From NCBI GenBank assembly GCA_913061345.1, contig CAJXTZ010000005.1, positions 1-62,777 of the forward strand: DNA of 62,777 nt. The letters are read 5' to 3'. Made by a program: the position numbers and the translations under genes. Shown here in pieces: positions 50,361 through 59,014 of this stretch (the stretch's first letter is position 1; every line of letters starts with the position of its first letter). The DNA comes from an uncultured Erythrobacter sp. (GTDB taxonomy: Bacteria > Pseudomonadota > Alphaproteobacteria > Sphingomonadales > Sphingomonadaceae). The notes under the pieces were generated by a model, which did not search any database, had not been told where the DNA came from, and saw only the letters and a program-made list of their open reading frames with translations.

Positions 50361-51557
50361 ATGGCAACTTTCAACGAATCCGATCCGATCGTCATCCTTT
50401 CATACGCCCGCACGCCCATGGGCGCGATGCAGGGTTCCTTGTCCGATGTTGCCGCGACCGATCTTGGCGCAACTGCCGTCAAGGCCGCGATGGAGCGTGC
50501 AGGCGTGGCTGGCGACGAGATCGATCGCGTATACATGGGCTGCGTATTGCCCGCGGGCCTCGGCCAGGCCCCGGCGCGCCAGGTGGCAGTAAAGTCCGGC
50601 CTTCCGCTCAGCGCGCAGGCAACCACGGTCAACAAGGTCTGCGGTAGCGGTATGCAGACCGTTATCATGGGTGCAGAAGCCCTTGCGTGTGGCAACGTGG
50701 ACTATGTCGTCGCGGGTGGGATGGAGAGCATGTCGGGCGCGCCTTACCTGCTCAAGAAGCATCGCGGCGGCGCGCGCCTCGGTCACGACACGGCCTATGA
50801 CCACATGTTCCTCGACGGCCTCGAAGACGCTTACGAGGAAGGCCGCGCCATGGGCACCTTCGCGCAGGACATGGCCGACAAGTACCAGCTCACGCGCGAA
50901 GACATGGACAAGTATTCGATCACTTCGCTGGACCGCGCCAACAAGGCGATCGAAAGCGGTGCCTTTGCCGATGAAGTCGTGCCGGTCACCATCAAGACCC
51001 GCAAGGGTGAAGTCACGGTAGATACCGACGAGTCGCCCAGCAAGGGCCGCCCGGACAAGATCCCCACGCTGCGTCCGGCATTTGCCAAGGACGGTACGAT
51101 AACCGCCGCCACATCTTCCTCGATCTCTGACGGTGCTGCTGCTGTGGTGCTCACGCGCAAGAGCGTCGCCGAGGCGGAGGGCCTGAAACCCATCGCGACG
51201 ATCACCGGACTTACCGCTCACGCGCAGGCTCCGGCGGAGTTTACGATCGCCCCGGTTGGCGCGATCGAGAAGCTTCTCGAAACGACCGGCTGGAGCGTCG
51301 ACGACGTGGATCTGTGGGAAGTGAACGAAGCTTTCGCCTGCGTTGCCATGTTCGCGATGCGCGACATTGGCATCGATCACGACAAGATCAACGTGAACGG
51401 CGGCGGCACGGCGCTCGGCCATCCGATCGGTGCGAGTGGCACCCGGATCATCGTCACCTTGCTCAACGCCATGAAGCAGCAGGGCAAAAAGCGTGGTATC
51501 GCCAGCCTTTGCATCGGCGGCGGCGAGGCGACAGCCGTGGCGGTGGAACTGGCCTGA
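50361..51557 (+). CDS. Acetyl-CoA C-acyltransferase (thiolase)
   Basis: 398 residues. Condenses or cleaves acyl-CoA; the sequence fits acetyl-CoA acetyltransferases of the AtoB/PhaA type. Nucleophile Cys in NKVCGSGMQ near residue 92, the VNEAFA loop, His in GGGTALGHPIGASGTR, and the second Cys in LCIGGGEA are intact. The ATG at 50361 is the family start. It stands alone and is divergent from nuoA, with its own terminator behind it, so partners in fatty-acid or polyhydroxyalkanoate metabolism lie elsewhere. Confidence 0.94.
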   Translation: MATFNESDPIVILSYARTPMGAMQGSLSDVAATDLGATAVKAAMERAGVAGDEIDRVYMGCVLPAGLGQAPARQVAVKSGLPLSAQATTVNKVCGSGMQTVIMGAEALACGNVDYVVAGGMESMSGAPYLLKKHRGGARLGHDTAYDHMFLDGLEDAYEEGRAMGTFAQDMADKYQLTREDMDKYSITSLDRANKAIESGAFADEVVPVTIKTRKGEVTVDTDESPSKGRPDKIPTLRPAFAKDGTITAATSSSISDGAAAVVLTRKSVAEAEGLKPIATITGLTAHAQAPAEFTIAPVGAIEKLLETTGWSVDDVDLWEVNEAFACVAMFAMRDIGIDHDKINVNGGGTALGHPIGASGTRIIVTLLNAMKQQGKKRGIASLCIGGGEATAVAVELA

Positions 51558-51573
51558 ACTTGACTGCCTGCCG

Positions 51574-51597
51574 GGCGGGCAGCGATGCCCGCCTTTT
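51574..51597 (+). terminator. Intrinsic terminator of the thiolase gene
   Basis: GGCGGGCA/TGCCCGCC stem with a GCGA tetraloop, then TTTT, starting 17 bp after the stop codon. Confidence 0.85.
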
Positions 51598-51726
51598 GCC
51601 CAAGTTCTTTGCGTTAGTCGGTCCAACTGCTGTCGATTGGAACCCTTCTCCCTTTCGCGAGATTGATTGCAAAAGACGGCGGGACGCGAGCAGTCCGTCC
51701 GGTTATCACCAACAGGGGATTTTGTT

Positions 51727-52104
51727 ATGAAGAAGCTTATCGCAGTTGCCGCCCTCGCTACCCTTGCCGCATGCGGTGGCGATGCCGAGGACGCCAGCGA
51801 AGCCGAGATCGATGGCACAATCGCTACGCAGCCCATGTCCGCCACCAATGCCGGTACTTACACCTCCACCGCCGAGGATGGCAGCGAGGTGTCGGTGACC
51901 CTGGCCGAAAACGGCACATATACCCTGATGCAGGCTGGCAACATGGTCGAAGCCGGGACCTGGGAAGACAATGATCGGGGCACCTGCCTGACGGCCGAAG
52001 GCGGCGATGGCGAAGATTGCTGGAGCATTCAGCCCGGCGTCGATGGCATGATGGACGTTACCGATTCCACTGGTGAGACCATGAGCTACAGTTACGAAGG
52101 CTGA
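51727..52104 (+). CDS. Small acidic lipoprotein
   Basis: 125 residues. MKKLIAVAALATLAACGGD is a textbook lipoprotein signal with the lipobox LAAC (Cys at about 16). The mature part is acidic, with a beta-rich segment (GTYTSTAEDGSEVSVTL) and a Cys pair in RGTCLTA and GEDCWSI that could form a disulfide. Not recognised; it resembles the many small envelope lipoproteins of sphingomonads. An in-frame upstream extension has no signal and is rejected. A very strong terminator follows. Confidence 0.83.
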   Translation: MKKLIAVAALATLAACGGDAEDASEAEIDGTIATQPMSATNAGTYTSTAEDGSEVSVTLAENGTYTLMQAGNMVEAGTWEDNDRGTCLTAEGGDGEDCWSIQPGVDGMMDVTDSTGETMSYSYEG

Positions 52105-52122
52105 TTGCAGTCCGCTTCTTCC

Positions 52123-52160
52123 AAGAAAAAGGGCGGTCCGCGCGGACCGCCCTTTTTCTT
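52123..52160. terminator. Bidirectional intrinsic terminator
   Basis: An 18-bp perfect inverted repeat (52123-52140 with 52143-52160, 2-nt centre) in which a G/C core is flanked by A5 on the left and T5 on the right, so both strands read a hairpin plus T run. It serves the lipoprotein gene and the convergent SH3-type gene. Confidence 0.92.
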
Positions 52161-52173
52161 TGCTGGGCCGAAC

Positions 52174-52644
52174 TCACGGTTCCCCGGCGCCCCAAAGCTT
52201 GGATTCTTTCACCCACCCCACGTGGTTGTCGATGTCCAGCTCGCACCAGCCATTGTCGCAGTCACCTAGATTGCCGACGATGCCGGTTTCAAGGTTCCAG
52301 CGCAATTCGGCATCGTCTGACGGTTCGGCCCGCATGGGTACCAGCCCTTCCCCGATCACCATTGCCGTGCGTTGCCGGCTGAGCAAACCGCTGGAAATCC
52401 ATCCCATGGTTCCGTCCGGCTCCTCCACATAACGCCAGCCCTGGATCAGGCGCACTACCCGCACCGGCAGGCCTTCGCGCTTGTACACCCAGACGATGGG
52501 ATACTGCATCGCCGGACCTGCACGCATGTAGGCTTCCTCGGCATCGATGCTCGCCCAGTAGGGTAATTCCACCTCCTGCGCGCCGACAGGCGTGCTGAGG
52601 GCAGCGGCGAGCGAAATGATTGCGAGTCGGATGAATTGGCGCAT
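52174..52644 (-). CDS. Exported SH3-domain protein
   Basis: 156 residues. Signal peptide at about 1-24 (RLAIISLAAALSTPVGAQ). The mature part begins LPYWASIDAEEAYMRAGPAMQYPIVWVY, a bacterial SH3 (SH3_4) repeat, and a second copy follows (GLVPMRAEPSDDAELRW...WCELDI...GWV). SH3 proteins of this type bind peptidoglycan or stem peptides in the periplasm. Two cysteines (GDCDNGWC) may pair. The ATG at 52644 is chosen for the signal peptide. Divergent from amtB. Confidence 0.85.
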   Translation of the reverse strand: MRQFIRLAIISLAAALSTPVGAQEVELPYWASIDAEEAYMRAGPAMQYPIVWVYKREGLPVRVVRLIQGWRYVEEPDGTMGWISSGLLSRQRTAMVIGEGLVPMRAEPSDDAELRWNLETGIVGNLGDCDNGWCELDIDNHVGWVKESKLWGAGEP

Positions 52645-52774
52645 GAACGACAGATAGCCGTCCACACCTGAAAGCCGCAACACACAACACGGGCCTTGCC
52701 GAGTTGGAATACTCTGCCCTAACAGACGCTCCGGACCAAAACCCGCCAGCAAAGCGGGCGTGGGGGAAAAATCT

Positions 52775-54073
52775 ATGTTTCGCAAACTCGCTGCCGCATT
52801 GGCGCTCTTTGCCGCGCCGCACACCGCAACGGCGCAGGAACTCACCAACATCGCGCAAAATGAAACCGGCGATACAGCCTGGGTTCTGACGGCAACTGCG
52901 CTTGTGCTGCTGATGACATTGCCGGGGCTTGGGCTGTTTTACGGCGGACTGGTGAGAGCGAAGAATTTTCTTTCGGTGCTGCTTCAGGTTGCTGCGGTCG
53001 CAGGCGTCGCCTCTGTCCTGTGGATCGTCGTTGGCTACACCCTGGCGTTTGGCAGCACGACCGGGGGCTACCTGGGTGATGGCAGCAAGTGGATGCTCAT
53101 CAATCTTGATAACTTGCGCGAAGGCATCACCTTGCCCGAAAGCACTTTCGTGATGTTCCAGATGACCTTTGCGGCCATCACGCCTGCACTGATGGTGGGC
53201 GCATGGGTTGATCGCGCACGGTTTGGCTGGGTGATTGCCTTCACGGCCATCTGGGGCCTGCTGGTCTATGCCCCCGTAACGCACTGGGTCTGGGGTGGAG
53301 GCTGGATGAGCGATCTGGGCGTACTGGATTTTGCGGGCGGTATCGTGGTCCACACGACGGCGGGCGTTTCTGCGCTGGTCGTTGCGCTCTTGCTGGGGAA
53401 ACGGCAGGGCTTTCCTGGTTCTACTCTGCTTCCCCATGCGCCGGGTATGACGATGCTGGGCGCAATGCTGCTGTGGGTCGGCTGGTTCGGCTTCAACGGC
53501 GGCAGCGCACTGACCGCGACCGACGATGCTTCCATGGCTATCATCAACACCCACGTCGCCGCAGCCACCGCCGCGCTTGTCTGGGTAATGGTGGAGAAAA
53601 TCGTATTCGGCAAAGCAACCACGGTGGGCTTCGCTACCGGCGCGATTGCCGGCCTTGCCACAATTACGCCCGCAGCCGGCTTTATCTCACCGGGCGCGGC
53701 AATCCTGTTCGGCATCCTCGCCGCGCTGGTGTGCTATTATGCGATCCAGCTAGTGAAGAACAAGCTGGGTATCGACGACTCGCTTGATGTCTTCGCGGTG
53801 CACGGCGTGGGCGGCATGCTGGGCACCTTGCTGCTGGGTATCTTCCTGTCAGCTGATCTTGGTGGCACGGGTTATGCCGAAGGCATGAGAATGGGAGGCA
53901 TGGTCGGCGTGCAGGCGCTCGGCATCGGGGCGGTCGCCATCTTCTCTGCCGTCATGACCGCCGTGATCGCGCTTGGCGTGTCGCTGTTCATTCCCATGCG
54001 GGTGAGCGAGGAGGAGGAAATCCAGGGCCTCGATCAGACAAGCCATGGCGAACGCAGCTGGCAGTTCGACTGA
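52775..54073 (+). CDS. amtB: Ammonium transporter
   Basis: 432 residues. An inner-membrane channel for ammonium/ammonia. A cleavable signal (about 1-24, ending TATAQ) is followed by 11 helices. Family signatures: FYGGLVRAKN, the twin-His pore (His in VVHTTAGVSALV and in VFAVHGVGGMLGTLL), and PHAPGMTMLGAMLLWVGWFGFNGGS, shown with breaks. The ATG at 52775 has GGGGGA upstream. No glnK gene is next to it, although most amt genes have one, so nitrogen control would act from elsewhere. Confidence 0.95.
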   Translation: MFRKLAAALALFAAPHTATAQELTNIAQNETGDTAWVLTATALVLLMTLPGLGLFYGGLVRAKNFLSVLLQVAAVAGVASVLWIVVGYTLAFGSTTGGYLGDGSKWMLINLDNLREGITLPESTFVMFQMTFAAITPALMVGAWVDRARFGWVIAFTAIWGLLVYAPVTHWVWGGGWMSDLGVLDFAGGIVVHTTAGVSALVVALLLGKRQGFPGSTLLPHAPGMTMLGAMLLWVGWFGFNGGSALTATDDASMAIINTHVAAATAALVWVMVEKIVFGKATTVGFATGAIAGLATITPAAGFISPGAAILFGILAALVCYYAIQLVKNKLGIDDSLDVFAVHGVGGMLGTLLLGIFLSADLGGTGYAEGMRMGGMVGVQALGIGAVAIFSAVMTAVIALGVSLFIPMRVSEEEEIQGLDQTSHGERSWQFD

Positions 54074-54138
54074 GCAGCCTTAGAAGCTTGTACAAAGGGC
54101 GGTTGGGCAAGCCTTGCGCAGCCTTCCTATTCGGTTAG

Positions 54139-54579
54139 ATGACAAACGGTATGGATACCTTCGCAGCCCGCCTCGAAACGCTTGAACACCAGTGGATGCG
54201 CGCGTGGATGCGCGGGGATCGTAAGCTGATGAAGAACGTCGCCGCACGCGATTTTGTGTTCCTGCTTGGCGGCGCCAAGGCGACCATCCTCGATCGCGTA
54301 AGCTGGCTGGAAGCAGCCACCACGTGTCTGCGGCTGCATTCGTACCGCTTCGGCGACATCTATGTTCGGCGGCACGGCAATGTCGGCATCTTCACCTGCC
54401 AGCTGGAGATGGAAGCCTCCCTGGGCGATCACGAATGGAAAGGCCAGACGTGGGTCTGCGATCTTTGGCGCAAATCGCGGCTGCGCAACAACTGGAAACT
54501 CGTCGAGCGGGTAGTTTCTCGTCCGGACGGGGACGATGCCCTGGGTAGTGAACTGACGAAGCTGCAGCTGTGGACGTAA
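54139..54579 (+). CDS. NTF2-like (DUF4440/SnoaL) protein
   Basis: 146 residues. Starts with ARLETLEHQWMRAWMRGDRKLM then RDFVFLLGGAK, the helix-turn and pocket strand of NTF2-like/DUF4440 folds, and ends in the sheet WVCDLWRKSRLRNNWKLVERV. Such proteins are small cytoplasmic enzymes or ligand binders with varied roles; the substrate is unknown. ATG at 54139 or 54151. The opposite strand is also open here but has no family match. It meets the convergent hydrolase gene with 4 nt between stops. Confidence 0.8.
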   Translation: MTNGMDTFAARLETLEHQWMRAWMRGDRKLMKNVAARDFVFLLGGAKATILDRVSWLEAATTCLRLHSYRFGDIYVRRHGNVGIFTCQLEMEASLGDHEWKGQTWVCDLWRKSRLRNNWKLVERVVSRPDGDDALGSELTKLQLWT

Positions 54580-54583
54580 CGGT

Positions 54584-55249
54584 CTAACCGGCGCTTGCTG
54601 CGTCCACTTCCGCCATTTTGGCGAGTATTTTCTCAATACAGGTGGCCGACGTACCAATCGCAAAATGCGGTGCGTCTATTCGCAGCGTATGATCGGTTTC
54701 GCCCTCCTTGCCCCGGCAGCATTGCGGAGCGACAATGCCATCGGTGGCGGACCATATGGCAATGGTCGGCACCGGCGGCTTGGTCGACACATCCTCATCA
54801 AAAGGAGGATTGTCGACGGTGTGATTGTTGATCGCTTCGTAAAGCTTCCATGCATGGTTGGCATGACGATCGCCAGAGAACGGGCTGGCGACCGTTACCA
54901 CCATGTCGATATCCCTTGCACAGCGTTGGGCCAGCACTCGGGCATAAAGGCCGCCAAGGCTCCACCCTATCAGCACGATGCGCTTGCCTGTTTCGTCGCG
55001 AAGTTGCGCAATGCGTGCTTCCAGCTTCTTCAGCTTGGCGGGATCGGCCCCGGTATTGATTCCCTGTCGCCAGCCTTCGGGCCTGAAACCGCGCGTGCGC
55101 AGGGTTCGGCGCAGCAATGTCGTGGAAATGTCGCCCGTGGTCAGGCCGGGAATGACAAGCGCTGCCCTGCCCCGCCCGAATTGCCTGCCGCTCCTGGGTA
55201 AGCGAAGCGGATTGAACAAAACGCGCGGAACGGCCAGCCCCTCGCGCAA
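54584..55249 (-). CDS. Alpha/beta hydrolase (esterase/lipase-like)
   Basis: About 221 residues. The nucleophile elbow GWSLGG, the LVIPGLTTG oxyanion strand, an Asp in SATDGIVAP and a late His in APHFAIG give a complete triad. The pattern is that of PGAP1-like or lipase-type hydrolases without signal peptide. The start is uncertain: no ATG fits, so I use the TTG at 55249; a CTG directly at the upstream stop is another option. It follows the nitronate monooxygenase gene by 44 nt and may be co-transcribed with it. Confidence 0.72.
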   Translation of the reverse strand: MREGLAVPRVLFNPLRLPRSGRQFGRGRAALVIPGLTTGDISTTLLRRTLRTRGFRPEGWRQGINTGADPAKLKKLEARIAQLRDETGKRIVLIGWSLGGLYARVLAQRCARDIDMVVTVASPFSGDRHANHAWKLYEAINNHTVDNPPFDEDVSTKPPVPTIAIWSATDGIVAPQCCRGKEGETDHTLRIDAPHFAIGTSATCIEKILAKMAEVDAASAG

Positions 55250-55293
55250 CGTGTTGCGCCAAGGGGGTGGTTGTTCACGCTCGTGCGCCAGCG

Positions 55294-56700
55294 TCAGTCG
55301 CCTGTCAGGATACGGTCGACCAACTGCTTCACCGTGGGAAGGAAATTGTTGGAATAGAACGGATCCTGCTTGAAGCGGTAGGCCGCATGGCCGGCGAACG
55401 CGAGATTTTCGTCCGGGTCGCCGCCGTGGGCGATATCCTGCAGGGTCTTCTGGATGCAGAAACTGCGCGGATCGGCAAGTCGCCCGGTGGTGTGGTTGTC
55501 GTGATCCTTCCAACTAGAAAACTGGCAATGCGACAGGCAGCCCATGCAATTCACCTGATCCGTGCGGATCTGCTCGGCGCTTTCGGGGGTGGCGAAAACC
55601 ACGGTATCGTCAGGCGTCTTCAAGGCTTCGGTGAAGCCTTCGTGTATCCACGCCAGCGCCTTGCGCTGGTCGCCGGGGTGAACGTAGTAATACTTGGCCT
55701 TGCCATGATCCAGCAAGGGAATCGTGCCCTCCTCTGCATCCCGTTTGAAGATCGGGATCTGTCGTTCGGAACGGTGGATCAAGTCATAGAGAAAAGGCGT
55801 TTTCACCGCGCTGGAGTAAAAGCCTGTGGGCGAGAACTTGTGCAGCAGAACGTCGCCAGGCTCGACCGTGCGGAGCATTTCTTTCCACACGTTCGGGATC
55901 GGACTTTCCTCGGTCAGAAGAGGGCGTGTTCCGAACTGGAAGGCGATTTTGCCCAGCTCGGGATTGTCGATCCAGTCTTCCCATTCACGCAGGAACCATA
56001 CGCCGCCCGCCATCACGATGGCGGTTTCCTCGGACACGCCTTCCTTGCGCATCGTTTCGCGCAAAGCGGCAACGCGGGGATACGGGTCTTCCGGTTTCGT
56101 CGGATCCTCGGCATTGGACAAACCGTTATGGCCGCCTGCCAGCCAAGGGTCTTCATAAACCACCGCAGCCATCAGGTCCGGAACCTTGGAATAGCTTCGC
56201 TTCCACAATGCGCGAAACGCGCGTGCGGAGGAGATGATCGGCAGGTAATACACGTTGTGCTTCGCTGCGATTTCGGCGAGCTTGTATGGCATGCCTGCAC
56301 CGCAGGTTACGCCTGTTATCAGACCGGGGCAATTTTCCAGCACGCCTTCCAGAACCTGCTGAGCGCCACCCATTTCCCACAGGACATTGATGTTTATCGC
56401 GCCCTTGCCGCCCGAAATTTCATGCGCACGCTTTACCTGCGTGGTTGCGCCGTCGATGGCATAGCGAACCAGTTGCTCGAACCGTTCCACCCGTGTCGCT
56501 TGCGGGTAGACCTGCGGGATCGGGTTGCCATCGTCGTCATAGCTGTCGGCATTGACGGCGCTGACCGTGCCGATACCGCCTGCGGCTGCCCATGCGCCGC
56601 TACTCTCTCCGTTGGTGGCAGATACGCCCTTGCCGCCTTCGATAAGCGGCCAGACCTCGCGGCCACCATAGGAAATCGGCTTAAGACCCTTGAAACTCAT
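55294..56700 (-). CDS. Nitronate monooxygenase family flavoprotein
   Basis: 468 residues, longer than a typical NMO (about 350). The FMN-binding TIM barrel is recognised from GAWAAAGGIGTVSA near the N-terminus, INVLWEMGG, ITGVTCGAGMP and VMAGGVWFL, with a phosphate-loop FQFGTRPLLTEES. The C-terminal 90 residues add a CMGCLSHCQFSSW cysteine cluster that could bind metal or act in redox. Family members oxidise alkyl nitronates, but PfaD-like and other flavin roles occur. ATG at 56700. Its start lies inside the last 20 nt of the methyltransferase gene. Confidence 0.83.
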   Translation of the reverse strand: MSFKGLKPISYGGREVWPLIEGGKGVSATNGESSGAWAAAGGIGTVSAVNADSYDDDGNPIPQVYPQATRVERFEQLVRYAIDGATTQVKRAHEISGGKGAININVLWEMGGAQQVLEGVLENCPGLITGVTCGAGMPYKLAEIAAKHNVYYLPIISSARAFRALWKRSYSKVPDLMAAVVYEDPWLAGGHNGLSNAEDPTKPEDPYPRVAALRETMRKEGVSEETAIVMAGGVWFLREWEDWIDNPELGKIAFQFGTRPLLTEESPIPNVWKEMLRTVEPGDVLLHKFSPTGFYSSAVKTPFLYDLIHRSERQIPIFKRDAEEGTIPLLDHGKAKYYYVHPGDQRKALAWIHEGFTEALKTPDDTVVFATPESAEQIRTDQVNCMGCLSHCQFSSWKDHDNHTTGRLADPRSFCIQKTLQDIAHGGDPDENLAFAGHAAYRFKQDPFYSNNFLPTVKQLVDRILTGD

Positions 56701-57475
56701 CTTTGTCCCCAGAAGTGTCCTCGTCAGTCAGCGAGAACTCGGTGGAAGTGTCGCCTGGTTGTACGCAGGGTTCGATATCGCGTGGTTCCGGGCGATCCCC
56801 GACCACTTCGAACTGCGCGTAATAGCCGGCAATCTGCGGTTTACGCACGAATTCCACGAGCCGATAGCCGACCCGTTCGAATTCGCAAAACAGAAGTTGC
56901 GGATTGATCCCGTGCTGGTCCGCAGGGCGATCGGCATCCACCACGATCACCTGGCCGCCGTCGCGCAGCGCAGGCCGCATCCGCCAAAGCAGCGCGTAAG
57001 GCTCTGTAATCTCGTGATACATATGGACCATGAAGATCCGGTCGAAACTGTCGTGAGGCAGCCCCGGATCGTCCGTTTCGCCCAGTGCGATGGATACATT
57101 ATCCAGTCGCTCGCGCTCCACCCGATTGCCGAGACGGCGCAGCGCGTCCTCGTCGATATCCTGCGCGAGTACTCGTCCATCCTCGCCCACGCGGGCCGCC
57201 AGACGCACGGTATAATAACCCTCGCCCGCACCGATATCGGCCACGGTCATGCCGCGCGTGATATCGGCCTGATCCATGACGGTTTGCGCTTCCTGGCGGT
57301 CGTCACGGATCTGCTCTGTCGAAAAGGCATTGGAACCAAGATCGGAGACCGGCCTGTAAGGCCGGGGAAAATCCCGCGCCGTAACCGGTCGATCTTCGTC
57401 GGCAACCTCGCAGCCAGCAACGCAAAGACACGCCGCGGCCCCCGCCAGAATTCGGATAAAAACCCCGCTCTCCAT
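56681..57475 (-). CDS. Class I methyltransferase with a lipoprotein signal
   Basis: 264 residues. Motif I VADIGAGEGYYT (78-89), an acidic motif II at VLAQDIDEDAL and motif IV FDRIFMVHMYHE mark a SAM-binding fold. The N-terminus (hydrophobic stretch then VAGC, Cys22) is a convincing lipoprotein signal, odd for a SAM enzyme because SAM is cytoplasmic. Either the protein is tethered by a non-exported segment, or the domain has another role. The ATG at 57475 is used; an upstream frame adds a few residues. Substrate unknown. It overlaps the NMO-like gene by 20 nt. Confidence 0.82.
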   Translation of the reverse strand: MESGVFIRILAGAAACLCVAGCEVADEDRPVTARDFPRPYRPVSDLGSNAFSTEQIRDDRQEAQTVMDQADITRGMTVADIGAGEGYYTVRLAARVGEDGRVLAQDIDEDALRRLGNRVERERLDNVSIALGETDDPGLPHDSFDRIFMVHMYHEITEPYALLWRMRPALRDGGQVIVVDADRPADQHGINPQLLFCEFERVGYRLVEFVRKPQIAGYYAQFEVVGDRPEPRDIEPCVQPGDTSTEFSLTDEDTSGDKDEFQGS

Positions 57476-57589
57476 GCTTCGGGCTCTAGCGATTGCGGAA
57501 GCGGAACGCAAAGCACCAAATGCAACCGAGGAGCGTGGGTTGGCGGGAAGCCGCCAAGTCTTAGGGTTTTTCGCGAAGGGCTGGTTCGT

Positions 57590-58063
57590 TCAGCCGAATT
57601 GTCGCTGAGGTCCCTCTCTGGGGGACCAGCAATTGTATTCGCCAATCTTCGCCAGGCGCAGCCGGTGCGCCAGGGTTCCACCGGCAAGCAAGGCAAGTTG
57701 CAGGAAGAGTGGCATCTGCGTCATCGCCCAGAAGGCCTGCGCCATCCCGTCAACGGCCAGCATGGCCACGACATTGCCGATCAGGGCAACAAGCTGTGCA
57801 GCCGCGATGGCCAGCGGATAGATCCGATTGGCGCGCATAGCCACGGCAACAAGCAGTGCGGCCGCAATACCGTCCAGCAAGATACGGCTGATGTGGGATT
57901 CACCGAACGATCGCGGTCCCATGGTAAGCAGGATAAGAAGATCGATGGTCACTTCCCCGGCAATGATCGCGGCGCACCATTTTTCCGGATGCCCTCCCCT
58001 CGTCATCGCCACGGCGACGACGAGGAGAGAGATAGTCAGAACGATGAGATAAGCCTGCGACAT
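57590..58063 (-). CDS. Hypothetical multi-pass membrane protein
   Basis: 157 residues with four or five membrane helices (from SQAYLIVLTISLLVVAVAM, then WCAAIIAGEVTIDLLILL, ILLDGIAAALLVAVAM, PLAIAAAQLVALIGNVVAML and FLQLALLAGGTLAH, each listed separately). No family recognised. The start is the ATG at 58063 after a non-conserved extension. It lies 16 nt after the coiled-coil gene that in turn follows the LuxR-type regulator, so the three may be one operon. Confidence 0.75.
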   Translation of the reverse strand: MSQAYLIVLTISLLVVAVAMTRGGHPEKWCAAIIAGEVTIDLLILLTMGPRSFGESHISRILLDGIAAALLVAVAMRANRIYPLAIAAAQLVALIGNVVAMLAVDGMAQAFWAMTQMPLFLQLALLAGGTLAHRLRLAKIGEYNCWSPREGPQRQFG

Positions 58064-58079
58064 TGTTCCGGGGGCGTGA

Positions 58080-58406
58080 TCAGGACGCCGTACGCAATTC
58101 AGGCTGCTGGGCCATCGGTTCGTTGGGCGGGCAATCTTCATAGCCCAGCACGTCTTCTTGCACCTTCAGAAGATTGGAGTGGACGCGGGCCAGATCGCTG
58201 CCTGCACTGACAAGGGTCTGATGCGATTTGGTGAGGCGCATCATGGCTTCCTGGCCGACAAACGGATCGGTATCGGTTTCGCGCCGCGCTTCCAGCATGG
58301 TGGTGAGAAGACTGCTTTGACGAAGCAACGCTGTATCGAGTGCTTCCTCGGCTTCGCGCAATTCGCGGATAATGCGCATCTGTGCGACGGTGTGAGACAT
58401 ACCCAT
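58080..58406 (-). CDS. Small coiled-coil protein
   Basis: 108 residues, soluble, no cysteine-rich or metal motif. Residues 5-85 form an amphipathic helical region (AQMRIIRELREAEEALDTALL, split here as AQMRIIRELREAEEALD and TALLRQSSLL) suited to coiled-coil pairing. Ends in a proline- and glutamine-rich tail. Not recognised. ATG at 58406 or 58400. It lies 58 nt after the LuxR-type gene and 16 nt before the membrane protein gene. Confidence 0.7.
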   Translation of the reverse strand: MGMSHTVAQMRIIRELREAEEALDTALLRQSSLLTTMLEARRETDTDPFVGQEAMMRLTKSHQTLVSAGSDLARVHSNLLKVQEDVLGYEDCPPNEPMAQQPELRTAS

Positions 58407-58464
58407 TTCGAAAACTCCGTTCCGGTCATCCGACCTCGTGATGATCAAGGAGTCCTGAGGCGGC

Positions 58465-58995
58465 CTACCGCAGCAGTTCCGAAAGCTCGCCGAAAATGGC
58501 AAGCCCCACCAGAATCGCAATCAGCAGGCCAAGGGTAATCCCGACTATAGCGATCAAACGCCAGAAATACCCGTTGCGACCCTCAAAGGACTCCGGGACG
58601 ACGCGGTAATAAACGAAGGAATTCGTAATCTTGGGAGATTCGCCAGATGTGGCAGACACTTGTCCTTCCGTCAGAACCGCGTCTGACCCGCCACTCTCAT
58701 CGCCGAGGTGCCGTCGGTTTTCGACCTGCGAGGATTGATATATGGGTTTCTCGTATACCGGGCCGCTGCCGCCTGGTGCCTGCACAGCCATATAGGCGGC
58801 GGCAAGTTCGCCACGCGTTTCCACGCCGAATTTCCTTCGGGCAGCAACGATGCGTTGATCGACCGTGTGGGGCGAAATGCCCAGTTCGCGGGCAATCTGC
58901 TTGGACGTTTTGTGCAGCACCAGAAGGTCCAGGACTTCCCGCTGCTTTTCGGTAAGACCATCCGGCAAGTTTGAAGTTTCCCGACCTTCAGTCAT
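58465..58995 (-). CDS. LuxR-type HTH regulator with a C-terminal membrane anchor
   Basis: 176 residues. The N-terminus (13-68) is a full LuxR/GerE helix-turn-helix: LTEKQREVLDLLVLHKTSKQIA then ELGISPHTVDQRIVAARRKF. No receiver or autoinducer domain precedes it. A disordered linker (70-140) leads to one strong transmembrane helix (about 145-168), so the DNA-binding domain should face the cytoplasm while tethered to the membrane. This order is the reverse of ToxR-type regulators in sensor layout because almost no domain remains outside. It has an upstream hairpin leader and precedes two small genes it may control. Confidence 0.87.
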   Translation of the reverse strand: MTEGRETSNLPDGLTEKQREVLDLLVLHKTSKQIARELGISPHTVDQRIVAARRKFGVETRGELAAAYMAVQAPGGSGPVYEKPIYQSSQVENRRHLGDESGGSDAVLTEGQVSATSGESPKITNSFVYYRVVPESFEGRNGYFWRLIAIVGITLGLLIAILVGLAIFGELSELLR

Positions 58996-59014
58996 ATGTC
59001 CTGTCTTGACCCGC

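Noticed and set aside
54127..54663. 178-aa - strand frame opposite the NTF2-like gene
   Set aside because: The + strand product has a recognisable NTF2-like pattern; the - strand product does not, and it would overlap the hydrolase gene.
55267..58210. Two long + strand frames (about 546 and 506 aa) across the NMO, methyltransferase and membrane genes
   Set aside because: They span several well-supported - strand genes and intergenic regions, with no domain signature.
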